5,820 bases of DNA from positions 1-5,820 of the forward strand of contig JASLOY010000248.1 of the NCBI GenBank assembly GCA_030745255.1, read 5' to 3'. The notes beneath the pieces are model-generated. The model worked only from the letters and a program-made list of their open reading frames with translations, had not been told where the DNA came from and made no database searches. Position 1 is the first letter of the stretch; each line of letters begins with the position of its first letter. The stretch comes from Vicinamibacterales bacterium. GTDB taxonomy: Bacteria; Acidobacteriota; Vicinamibacteria; Vicinamibacterales; UBA8438. This document shows, one piece after another, positions 1-5,820 of the stretch. Position numbers and translations under genes: made by a program.

Positions 1-3
1 ATC

Positions 4-1431
4 ATGAAAAGCAGCACGCTCCTGGTCCTGTGTGTCGCGTCTCTCTGGGCCCACACGGCTCTTGCGCAAACGACGGTCGGCGACACCTTGACAGCGGCGC
101 GAGCCCAAGACGGCAGCTACATCAGCTGGCGCGAGCACATCATCGACGAGCCGGCGACAGCCGGCTTCAACCTGAGCGGCAGCGATGGCCTGGTCATGGC
201 GGACATCGATGGCGATGGGTATGAAGACATCGTCTCGGTGCACGAATCTGACAGCGAGTACGACTCCAGTGTGCCCGACCCGGACTTCGACGTGGGCACC
301 GACGGTCACGTCCGGATCGCGTTCGGGTCGGCCGACCCGAACCGCTGGACCAATATCACCCTGGCTGAAGGCACCGACGCGCCGGCCCCGGAGGATGCCG
401 CCATTGCCGACGTGAACGGCGATGGGCACCTCGATGTGATCGTCGCAGCCGAGCTGGCGCATCTCATCTACCTGCAGAACCCTGGCGCCACGGTTCGCAC
501 CGAGCCGTGGCCGCGTCTCATTCTGCCGATGACGAAGGGTCGCGGGTCCTACATCCGCGTGTTCTTTGCCGACTTCGATGGTGATGGCCGGCCCGAAGTG
601 ACGGCGCCGAACAAGGGTTCGCAGCGGCCAGCGCCGGAGGACTTCGCGCGATCGACCCCTGTCTCGCTCTACGAAGTGACCGGGGATCCGCTGAACGGCG
701 ACAACTGGACCGAAATCGAGCTGGGACACTACAGCGTGCCGCAGAACGCCGAGCCGATCGACCTGGATGGCGACGGCGATCTGGACATCGTCGTCGGCAC
801 CCGCGGCGAGAACCGGCTGCTGTTCTTTGAGAACACGAGTCGCGGGAGCATCAGTTTTCGCGAGCACGCCATAGGCATCTATGGCGCCCGGGCGGCCGGG
901 TTCAATCTCGAGTATGCCGACCTCGATCAGGATGGCCGTCTGGACATCGTCGGCGCCGCCACCGGCGGCCTCGCCTGGCTCGAGCAACCCGAGCGCATCG
1001 ACGATGCCTGGAACGCGCATCGCATCGGCACATTCGCGCCAGACAGCATGACCGGCATGGAAATGGCCGACATCGACGGCGACGGCGATCTGGACGTGAT
1101 GGCCGGCAGCTACAGCCGCGGACCCCGTGAAGGGGACGGCGACGTCGACAAGGACGACGCCCTGGGACGCATCGGCTGGTTCGAGCACCCCGGCGGCGAC
1201 GGCACCGGAGCCTGGACGAGGCACGACGTCTCGCGGCGCAAGCGCGGCATGTACGACAAGTTCATCGCCCGAGACGCGGATGGCGACGGCGATGTCGATT
1301 TCTTTGGCACACGCGGCAACAGCGCCCCGTATGACGGCGTCTACTGGCTGGAACAGGTGCGGTCCGACACACCACGCCCCGCGTTCGAGCGAGCCCGCAC
1401 CGAAGACAGTCCGGAGATGCCACTCCCCTAG
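4..1431 (+). CDS. Secreted FG-GAP/VCBS-repeat beta-propeller protein, 475 aa
   Basis: The protein starts with a Sec signal peptide: Lys2, a hydrophobic run at about residues 5-19, and a likely cut after ALA (about residue 21). The mature part carries seven calcium-binding DxDxDG-type loops, starting at D67, D136, D190, D253, D306, D356 and D424. Most are followed by a W/F-x-E-x-P-like strand (for example WLEQP, WFEHP, YWLEQ) and a W-x-x-H/E-x-I strand. This is the layout of FG-GAP/VCBS propellers, and seven loops would fit a seven-bladed propeller. Such domains bind calcium and act extracellularly or in the periplasm in adhesion or ligand binding; no catalytic motif is visible. The start is the ATG preceding the signal peptide; its ribosome site lies outside the window, so an upstream partner cannot be judged. 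The stop is 14 nt before the sulfatase ATG, suggesting one transcript. The family call is firm; the ligand is unknown. Confidence 0.9.
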   Translation: MKSSTLLVLCVASLWAHTALAQTTVGDTLTAARAQDGSYISWREHIIDEPATAGFNLSGSDGLVMADIDGDGYEDIVSVHESDSEYDSSVPDPDFDVGTDGHVRIAFGSADPNRWTNITLAEGTDAPAPEDAAIADVNGDGHLDVIVAAELAHLIYLQNPGATVRTEPWPRLILPMTKGRGSYIRVFFADFDGDGRPEVTAPNKGSQRPAPEDFARSTPVSLYEVTGDPLNGDNWTEIELGHYSVPQNAEPIDLDGDGDLDIVVGTRGENRLLFFENTSRGSISFREHAIGIYGARAAGFNLEYADLDQDGRLDIVGAATGGLAWLEQPERIDDAWNAHRIGTFAPDSMTGMEMADIDGDGDLDVMAGSYSRGPREGDGDVDKDDALGRIGWFEHPGGDGTGAWTRHDVSRRKRGMYDKFIARDADGDGDVDFFGTRGNSAPYDGVYWLEQVRSDTPRPAFERARTEDSPEMPLP

Positions 1432-1445
1432 TTCCGGTGCTCAGC

Positions 1446-2987
1446 ATGAGACGACGCGACTTTCTGAAGACGGTCGGCGTGGCCACGGCCTCGGCCGCGC
1501 TGCCTCGGCGGCTGCGAGCGGCCCAGGCACGCCGAGACAGACCGAACATCGTGTTCGTGCTGGCCGACGACATGGGCGTGGGCGATCTGTCGTATCTGAA
1601 CGCCGACTCGCAGATACCGACCCCGAACATCGACCGCATCGGGCGCGAAGGCACGTACTTCTCGGACGCCCACTCCCCCTCGGCGCTCTGCACGCCGACT
1701 CGCTACGGCATCCTCACCGGCCGCTACTGCTGGCGCACCCGAGTGAAGCGGGGCGTGCTGTGGGGCTACAGCCGGCACCTGATCGAACCGGAACGACTGA
1801 CGGTGCCGTCGCTGCTGAAGCGGCACGGCTACAACACCGCGCACATCGGGAAGTGGCATCTCGGTATGGACATGCCGACCACCGACGGCCAGGGCACACG
1901 ACTGCCGCACGCCGAGGCGGACCGGCGCAGCTACACCGCCGATGTCGACTGGACCGGCACCATCCGGAGCGGTCCACTCTCGATCGGCTTCGACCACTTC
2001 TACGGCATTTCGGCGTCGCTCGACATGCACCCCTACATCTACATCGACGACGACCGGTTCGTCGGGGAGTGCACCTCCACGCAGGACCTGCTGTTCGTCA
2101 CCCGCGACTACCGCCCGGCGCGCTATGCCGACAACACAGGCCCCTCGCACGCCAACTTCGTCGCCGAAGAGGTGCTGTCGGTCATCACCCGCCGGACCGT
2201 CGATTACATCGAGCGGCAGTCCGCCGACACGCCGTTCTACATGTGCATGTCGCTGACGGCCCCGCACATCCCGATTGTCCCGTCGGCGCCCTATGTGGGC
2301 CGGAGCCGGCTGGGCGCCTACGGCGACTTCTGTATCGAGGTGGACGAATCAGTGGGGCAGGTGCTGGACGCGCTCGATCGGCATGGGCTGGCGGAGAACA
2401 CGCTCGTCATTTTCGCCGCCGACAACGGCTGCGCCCCCTACATCGGCGTAGAGGACATGAACGAGCTCGGACACTTCCCCAGCTACATCTACCGCGGCTA
2501 CAAGTCGGACATCTGGGAGGGCGGACACCGCATCCCGCTCCTGGCCCGATGGCCGGCGAGGATTGCCGCCGGCTCCAGCTCGAGCGAGACGGTGTGCCTG
2601 ACCGACCTGCTGGCCACCTGCGCCAGCATTCTCGGAGACGAGCTCCCGGCCGATGCCGGTGAGGACAGCTACGACATCCTGCCTGCGCTGCTGGGTGAAC
2701 CCTACGCCGAGCCGATCAGGGAAGCGACCGTGCACCACGCCGGCGACGGGTCGTTCTCTATCCGCCAGGGACGCTGGAAACTAGAGCTGACGCCCAGCTC
2801 GGGAGGCTACGGCAACTTGGATGACGCAGAGGTCCGGCAGCGGAACCTGCCGCCGATCCAGCTCTATGACCTGGACGCCGACATCGCCGAGACGCGCAAC
2901 CTCTACGACCGGTATCCGGAGCTGGTGGAGCGATTGACGGCGCTGCTCGAGAGTTACCAGGAAAGGGGACGCAGTACGCCCGGGTGA
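1446..2987 (+). CDS. Tat-exported arylsulfatase-type sulfatase (formylglycine type), 513 aa
   Basis: Full-length sulfatase of the alkaline-phosphatase superfamily, hydrolysing sulfate esters. Residues are numbered from ATG 1446. The N-terminus MRRRDFLK is a classic twin-arginine signal, so export after folding is expected. Metal ligands D41 and D42 sit in LADDMG. The nucleophile motif C82-T-P-T-R (in SPSALCTPTR) is the Cys-type site that must be oxidised to formylglycine. K136 and H138 lie in GKWHLG, H274 in APHIP, D326 and N327 in ADNG, and K353 in GYKSDIWEGGHR, so the usual catalytic set is complete. The C-terminal region contains QGRWKLEL and QLYDLDADIAETRNL, typical of the family's C-terminal subdomain. 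A GTG at 1437 would add three residues before the Tat motif, but ATG 1446 fits the signal better. No Shine-Dalgarno is evident, so translation may be coupled to the upstream gene. The substrate is not readable from sequence; a sulfated glycan is plausible. No formylglycine-generating enzyme is present nearby. Confidence 0.95.
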   Translation: MRRRDFLKTVGVATASAALPRRLRAAQARRDRPNIVFVLADDMGVGDLSYLNADSQIPTPNIDRIGREGTYFSDAHSPSALCTPTRYGILTGRYCWRTRVKRGVLWGYSRHLIEPERLTVPSLLKRHGYNTAHIGKWHLGMDMPTTDGQGTRLPHAEADRRSYTADVDWTGTIRSGPLSIGFDHFYGISASLDMHPYIYIDDDRFVGECTSTQDLLFVTRDYRPARYADNTGPSHANFVAEEVLSVITRRTVDYIERQSADTPFYMCMSLTAPHIPIVPSAPYVGRSRLGAYGDFCIEVDESVGQVLDALDRHGLAENTLVIFAADNGCAPYIGVEDMNELGHFPSYIYRGYKSDIWEGGHRIPLLARWPARIAAGSSSSETVCLTDLLATCASILGDELPADAGEDSYDILPALLGEPYAEPIREATVHHAGDGSFSIRQGRWKLELTPSSGGYGNLDDAEVRQRNLPPIQLYDLDADIAETRNLYDRYPELVERLTALLESYQERGRSTPG

Positions 2988-3026
2988 CGAGAACGTTCAC
3001 CCGGACGTGCGCACCCCCGACCAGTT

Positions 3027-3076
3027 GTGGCGCACGGCCTCAGCCGTGCGATCGCGATCCTGAGGGCCTGCGCCAC
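3027..3076. repeat. REP-like head-to-head inverted repeat in a convergent gap; possible bidirectional terminator
   Basis: The left arm GTGGCGCACGGCCTCAG (3027-3043) and the reverse complement of the right arm (3060-3076) agree at 15 of 17 positions, around a 16-nt centre. The left arm also starts its own perfect hairpin: CGCACGGC (3031-3038), loop CTCA, GCCGTGCG (3043-3050). The centre contains the palindrome GATCGCGATC (3050-3059). Two inverted copies of a short GC-rich hairpin unit between convergent genes is the usual form and location of repetitive extragenic palindromic (REP) elements. There is no T-run on either side, so classical intrinsic termination is unproven. The structure is seen directly; the REP identity is inferred. 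The remaining bases of the 2988-3090 gap show nothing else. Confidence 0.6.
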
Positions 3077-3090
3077 GAAGAAGCGAGTGC

Positions 3091-4083
3091 CTACTTGGCG
3101 TCGTCCTCGGCACGGCCGCCGGCCAGAATACCGATCATGCCCTCGTTGCCCTCGTGGCAGGCATATTCGTACATCAGGTCATCCAGACTCCAGAACGGAT
3201 AGGCGACCGTCCACGACCGCGTGTACATCTGCGGGTCGAAGACCTCCACCTCGTACTCGAGCGAGTCGGGCCCGGTGCGGGTAAACCGCTCGATCAGGGT
3301 CATGTCCTCGCCGGAGCCCTCGTGCGAGTCGAACAAGGACCAGGGCTGCAACGCGCTGACGCGGGATTCGATATTCGAGGTGACCACCACTAGCGTGTCG
3401 CCCTCGAAGTGCCCGGTGGAAATACCGTTCCACTGCCCGATCTTGTCCGACGGATGCTCGCGACCGTCCAGCGGCACTACACGCACCTCGTGGACCTGCT
3501 CAATCAGCATCACCACGTGATCGGGGGTCTGGAACACCTGCATGTTGTTGTTGTAGGAGCGTGGGAACATCGCGTTCGGCATGCCGCCGCGGGTGACACA
3601 CCGCTCCCAGATGTGACGGTCTTCCCAGGTGTCGCCCCGCTCCACGCCTCTGGGAGCCTTGAGCCGGGTCCTGCTGGCGTGCTCACCAGCGGGCGTCTGC
3701 GGCGGAAGCCGACCGTCCGGCGGGTCGACGACCATTGACGTGCGGTTGGTCCGCATGCCCCTGTCCATCCAGAAATTGTTGTACGCGCCAACGTTGCCGC
3801 CGGCCTCGGTCCGCTGGGCGGCCCTGTTCGCCAGCTCTTCGTCGCGGGCGGCCGTGGAGGCGCGGATCGACGCGACCTCCTCGTCAGTCAGCGTCTCCCG
3901 TCCCGCTTGCGCGGCGGGCCGCTCAAACGGCGTGGCCCCCGAGGAGGTCCAGATGCCCTGCAGGTCCGGATCACCCCACGACGTCCGCGGTGCGGACTGA
4001 CCGGCGACCGCCATGGACGTCAGCGCCAGGGCAAACAACGCGATCACAGGCACGGCACATAAACGGAGCTGACGAAAGCTCAT
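3091..4083 (-). CDS. Secreted protein of uncharacterised PDLQGIW/EYACHEGN family, 330 aa (paralogue A)
   Basis: I recognise the motif set but know no established function. Residues 1-28 form a Sec signal peptide (hydrophobic run about 9-27, cut near AVAG). Shared landmarks with the downstream paralogue are TSWGDPDLQGIW (35-46), RRTEAGGNVG-type and YNNFWMDRG (about 91-109), RTS-VVDPPDGR, a Cys in ERC (C162), NNMQVFQTPD (179-188), VVPLDGR (202-208), GHFEGDTLVV (224-233), MTLIERF, and EYACHEGN (306-313) followed by ILAGGRA near the C-terminus. Conserved cysteines C162 and C309 and the His residues of GHFEGD and ACHEGN are candidate functional or disulfide residues, which is inference. The start chosen is ATG 4083: AGGAGG at 4095-4090 lies 6 nt upstream, whereas ATG 4089 directly abuts it and the longest frame (from 4155) would hide the signal peptide. 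The gene is convergent with the sulfatase and divergent from paralogue B. Confidence 0.9.
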   Translation of the reverse strand: MSFRQLRLCAVPVIALFALALTSMAVAGQSAPRTSWGDPDLQGIWTSSGATPFERPAAQAGRETLTDEEVASIRASTAARDEELANRAAQRTEAGGNVGAYNNFWMDRGMRTNRTSMVVDPPDGRLPPQTPAGEHASRTRLKAPRGVERGDTWEDRHIWERCVTRGGMPNAMFPRSYNNNMQVFQTPDHVVMLIEQVHEVRVVPLDGREHPSDKIGQWNGISTGHFEGDTLVVVTSNIESRVSALQPWSLFDSHEGSGEDMTLIERFTRTGPDSLEYEVEVFDPQMYTRSWTVAYPFWSLDDLMYEYACHEGNEGMIGILAGGRAEDDAK

Positions 4084-4217
4084 CTGCATCCTCCTTGGAG
4101 ACCGCGGTTCCAAACTCTCTCGAAATGCGCAGGTCTGAATACAGAAACGTCGCACAGGCGCCGCTCGACGTCAAGTCCTGGGAGTGGTCCAGCGATGAAA
4201 CCTGCACGGCCCAACGG
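4084..4217 (-). other. Leader region of paralogue A, no confident promoter
   Basis: This stretch between the SDR-like remnant and paralogue A holds only the Shine-Dalgarno site as a clear signal. A TTGACG hexamer on the minus strand at 4174-4169 has no convincing -10 partner at 16-19 nt. No small ORF with family character and no stable hairpin with a T-run was seen. Confidence 0.5.
4090..4095 (-). promoter_or_regulatory. Strong Shine-Dalgarno (AGGAGG) fixing the start of paralogue A
   Basis: On the minus strand AGGAGG is followed by ATGCAG and then ATG at 4083. The spacing is 6 nt to ATG 4083 and 0 nt to ATG 4089. This supports the 330-residue product beginning MSFRQL, which also places the signal peptide at the N-terminus. 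Confidence 0.85.
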
Positions 4218-4478
4218 TCAGTCGACCGGGTTGGTGGCGAACACGGTCAGCTCAGTTGTGAAGCCCCGGGCGTGCATCTCGAGCACCGCCTTCACCATGT
4301 GAGCGATGTCGTCGGCCTGGAGCTTCGACGGATGGTCGACCTGCTCGAAGCCGGCGGTGGCAGCGAAGACTGTAAGTGCGGCGTCCTCGTCTTCGCGCAG
4401 TGTGCGACCTTCGGCCATTCGCTCATCCGCGCATGGCGTCCTGAGAATCTTGCGCGCAGCCGTGAGCAGGTCCATCAT
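4218..4478 (-). pseudogene. Probable truncated short-chain dehydrogenase/reductase (SDR), C-terminal remnant
   Basis: An 86-residue minus-strand frame read from ATG 4478 (MMDLLTAARK). Its last 35 residues (4325-4218) contain LQADDIAHMVKAVLEM followed by RGFTTELTVFATNP. This resembles the C-terminal end of many SDR oxidoreductases, where an L-x-P-E-D-I-A-like helix is followed by a V-x-E-L-x-V-x-x-TNP-like strand. The NAD(P)-binding TGxxxGxG motif and the YxxxK active site are absent. They cannot lie upstream, because paralogue B occupies that DNA on the other strand. Third codon positions in this frame are mostly G or C, consistent with true or former coding. The frame stays open up to 4559, but that would overlap the start of paralogue B, and no Shine-Dalgarno marks any start. 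It could alternatively be a small independent protein. The SDR link is by pattern recognition only. Confidence 0.5.
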
Positions 4479-4507
4479 TGGTGTGGATGGACCAGGGTCG
4501 CACGCGC

Positions 4508-4518
4508 GAGGAGGAGGG
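4508..4518 (+). promoter_or_regulatory. Purine-rich Shine-Dalgarno deciding the start of paralogue B
   Basis: GAGGAGGAGGG lies 4 nt before ATG 4523, and its inner AGGAGG (4512-4517) is 5 nt away. This favours ATG 4523 over the upstream in-frame ATG 4478, which would put 15 charged residues ahead of an otherwise normal signal peptide. Confidence 0.8.
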
Positions 4519-4522
4519 TCGG

Positions 4523-5539
4523 ATGAGCCATCGATGTTCAGCGGTGTTGTTCTCAGCAATCATGGTCGTGGCGCTGGCGGCCATCCCCGCTGCGGCCCAG
4601 ACCGCTCTCCGTACGTCATGGGGACAACCGGACCTACAAGGCATCTGGGACTTTCGCACCATCACCCCCATTCAGCGACCGGAGGATTTGGGCGACAAGG
4701 AGTTCTTGACCGCCGAGGAAGCGGCAAACCTCCAACAAGAGGCGGTCGATCGTGACATCCGTCTGTGGGAACAGGCCGCCCGGCGAACGGAGGCCGGCGG
4801 CAACGTCGGCGGCTACAACAACTTCTGGATGGACCGGGGAACAACGACGATCGAAACTCGCCGCACGTCGCTGATCGTGGATCCTCCGAACGGGAGATAT
4901 CCGGAGCTGTCACCGGTCGGGCAGCGACGAACCGACGAGCGCCGAGCGTATCTGGAGGAGCACGCCGCTGATTCCTACACGGACCTGAACACCTCCGATC
5001 GGTGCATCGTGGGGTTCAATGCCGGCCCTCCCATCACACCGCTCGCCTACAACCAGAACATGCAGCTCCTGCAGACACCAGATTACGTCGTGGTGTTCAC
5101 CGAGATGGTGCACACCGCTCGCATCGTGCCGCTCGATGGCCGTCCTGTGCTCACCGACGGTATCCGTCTGTGGTCGGGCGACTCCCGTGGCCATTGGGAG
5201 GGCGACACCCTGGTCGTCGAGACCGCGAACTTCAACGACACACGGCGGTGGATCCCCCTCGGCTCCGCGGCGCCGGGGCTGGTGTCGACCGCGAACATGA
5301 CACTGGTCGAACGCTTCAGGCGCGTGGACGTGGACACGCTCGAGTACACCTTTACGGTGACTGATCCGGAGACGTGGATGAGCCCCTGGACGGCGTCGAT
5401 GCCGATGCGGCGGACCGACGTGCCGCTCTTCGAGTACGCGTGTCACGAAGGGAACTACTCGATGGAGGGCATCCTCGCTGGAGCGCGTGCAATAGAAAAC
5501 GCCGCCGGTACACGAGGCACGAACCAAGGGTCGCGGTAG
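4523..5539 (+). CDS. Secreted protein of uncharacterised PDLQGIW/EYACHEGN family, 338 aa (paralogue B)
   Basis: Homologue of the minus-strand gene at 3091-4083, of unknown function. The signal peptide spans residues 1-25 (hydrophobic run about 8-22, cut after PAAA). Matching landmarks are TSWGQPDLQGIW (31-42), the RRTEAGGNVG block and YNNFWMDRG (about 87-106), RTSLIVDPPNGR (114-125), DRC with C161, NQNMQLLQTPDYVV (177-190), IVPLDGR (201-207), GHWEGDTLVVET (223-234), NMTLVERF (258-265), and FEYACHEGN (303-311) followed by MEGILAGARA. It differs from paralogue A in the stretch between the PPNGR block and C161, and carries a longer C-terminal tail after AGARA. Conserved acidic, His and Cys residues could suggest an enzyme or a binding protein, but no known catalytic signature is recognised. 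It is divergent from paralogue A, with the SDR-like remnant between. Its stop lies 18 nt from the terminal stop of the convergent SnoaL-like remnant. Confidence 0.9.
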   Translation: MSHRCSAVLFSAIMVVALAAIPAAAQTALRTSWGQPDLQGIWDFRTITPIQRPEDLGDKEFLTAEEAANLQQEAVDRDIRLWEQAARRTEAGGNVGGYNNFWMDRGTTTIETRRTSLIVDPPNGRYPELSPVGQRRTDERRAYLEEHAADSYTDLNTSDRCIVGFNAGPPITPLAYNQNMQLLQTPDYVVVFTEMVHTARIVPLDGRPVLTDGIRLWSGDSRGHWEGDTLVVETANFNDTRRWIPLGSAAPGLVSTANMTLVERFRRVDVDTLEYTFTVTDPETWMSPWTASMPMRRTDVPLFEYACHEGNYSMEGILAGARAIENAAGTRGTNQGSR

Positions 5540-5561
5540 TGACTGCGGCAGCCGCGACTAC
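5536..5561. terminator. Small interrupted inverted repeat spanning two convergent stop codons
   Basis: GTAGT (5536-5540) pairs with ACTAC (5557-5561), with an inner GCGG-CAG-CCGC stem-loop between. Each outer arm includes a stop codon: TAG of paralogue B, and TAG of the minus-strand remnant. The stems are short, separated by an internal loop, and lack a T-run, so a terminator role is weakly supported. Confidence 0.25.
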
Positions 5562-5820
5562 GGGGTCTCGATGATCCCCAGCTGCTGCATCATCCCGAGA
5601 CTGTCCTCGACCCCCCATGTTCCACGATCTGGCCGTTCGTCAGGCGCACAACGTGGATTTCATTGACCGTGATCTTCCGGCCTCCTTGGTCGGTCGTGGA
5701 CGTGCTCGCAGCAGCGGCTCACCGTCGACGGGTCGGTCCCAGCGCCGATGTCCTCGTCGAGCGTTGCGCTGGGCAGTCGAAAAGGACAGCCCGAAACCGC
5801 GCTTCTCCAGGACTGAGTGC
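5558..5820 (-). pseudogene. Frameshifted SnoaL-like (ester cyclase-type) gene, 3' part, running off the window
   Basis: Read on the minus strand, three pieces in changing frames resemble consecutive parts of a SnoaL-like domain. LPSATLDEDIGAG is at 5776-5738. GGRKITVNEIHVVRL then TNGQIVEH is within 5694-5617. VEDSLGMMQQLGIIETP with a TAG stop is at 5611-5558. The known family pattern is a GRK-x-x-x-x-x-I-x-x-x-R strand, then DGKIVEHW, then a helix with LG-x-x-QQLG. Here the EHW-G-V join is broken: five bases remain between the His codon (5619-5617) and the Val codon (5611-5609), where six are needed. A second frame change lies between 5738 and 5694, where the frame of the middle piece also meets a TGA. 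No single frame covers the domain. It is therefore a decayed gene, or less likely carries sequencing errors near a contig end. Family functions vary (polyketide cyclase, NTF2-like small-molecule enzymes), so no substrate is claimed. Confidence 0.65.

Noticed and set aside
198..1310. Repeated GATGGCGATGG-like DNA segments as a tandem DNA repeat
   Set aside because: They are the codons of the protein's DxDGDG calcium loops at irregular spacing, so the repetition is explained by protein repeats.
1428..2267. Minus-strand 279-codon open frame antisense to the sulfatase
   Set aside because: Composition is Val/Arg/Gly-rich with no recognisable domain or ribosome site; it is an antisense shadow of a well-supported gene.
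1127..2662. Long plus-strand open frame of 511 codons in another frame across the sulfatase
   Set aside because: It is rich in Arg, Ala, Pro and His low-complexity sequence, has no family motifs, and overlaps the sulfatase whose catalytic residues are all in the other frame; it is a shadow of GC-rich codon use.
4084..4155. N-terminal extension of paralogue A to ATG 4155
   Set aside because: It would place 24 residues before the signal peptide and read through the ideal Shine-Dalgarno that serves ATG 4083.
4169..4174. TTGACG as a -35 box for paralogue A
   Set aside because: No plausible -10 element lies at normal spacing; the nearest AT-rich hexamer is about 27 nt away.
3735..4526. Plus-strand 263-codon open frame across the paralogue A start, the leader and the SDR-like remnant
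   Set aside because: Its first half is an antisense shadow of paralogue A and the rest is unstructured Arg/Pro/Ser-rich sequence; nothing supports expression.
4910..5527. Minus-strand 205-codon open frame antisense to paralogue B
   Set aside because: It has no motifs or start signals, and the opposite strand has a complete secreted protein with a conserved paralogue.

Overview
This GC-rich window holds four intact protein genes, two gene remnants and one clear intergenic palindrome. The mix is a multi-blade FG-GAP/VCBS protein next to a Tat-exported sulfatase, followed by two secreted paralogues of an uncharacterised family that carries PDLQGIW, YNNFWMDRG and EYACHEGN motifs. This is the kind of content common in marine, sponge-associated or soil Acidobacteriota (Vicinamibacteria-like) and similar uncultured heterotrophs. 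That assignment rests on gene style only, because no rRNA or marker gene is present.

Left part (4-2987, + strand): an exported seven-loop Ca-binding beta-propeller protein is followed after 14 nt by a formylglycine-type sulfatase with a twin-arginine signal. The two look like a translationally linked pair acting outside the cytoplasm on sulfated substrates, probably polysaccharides. The sulfatase-maturing enzyme is not in the window.

Middle (2988-3090): a convergent intergenic gap contains a 50-nt head-to-head inverted repeat resembling a pair of REP sequences. It probably also ends transcription from both sides.

Right part (3091-5539): two homologous secreted proteins of unknown function point away from each other. 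The first is on the minus strand with an ideal Shine-Dalgarno, the second on the plus strand. Between their start sites lies a minus-strand open frame whose last ~35 residues look like the C-terminus of a short-chain dehydrogenase/reductase (SDR), with no room for the Rossmann half. It is probably a truncated remnant.

Right edge (5558-5820): the minus strand carries the C-terminal part of a SnoaL-like cyclase/ester-cyclase-type gene broken by at least two frame changes, so it is probably a pseudogene running off the window.

No tRNA, rRNA, CRISPR array or transposase gene was seen. The least understood element is the divergent paralogue pair. I found no convincing evidence of a wholly new multi-gene system.
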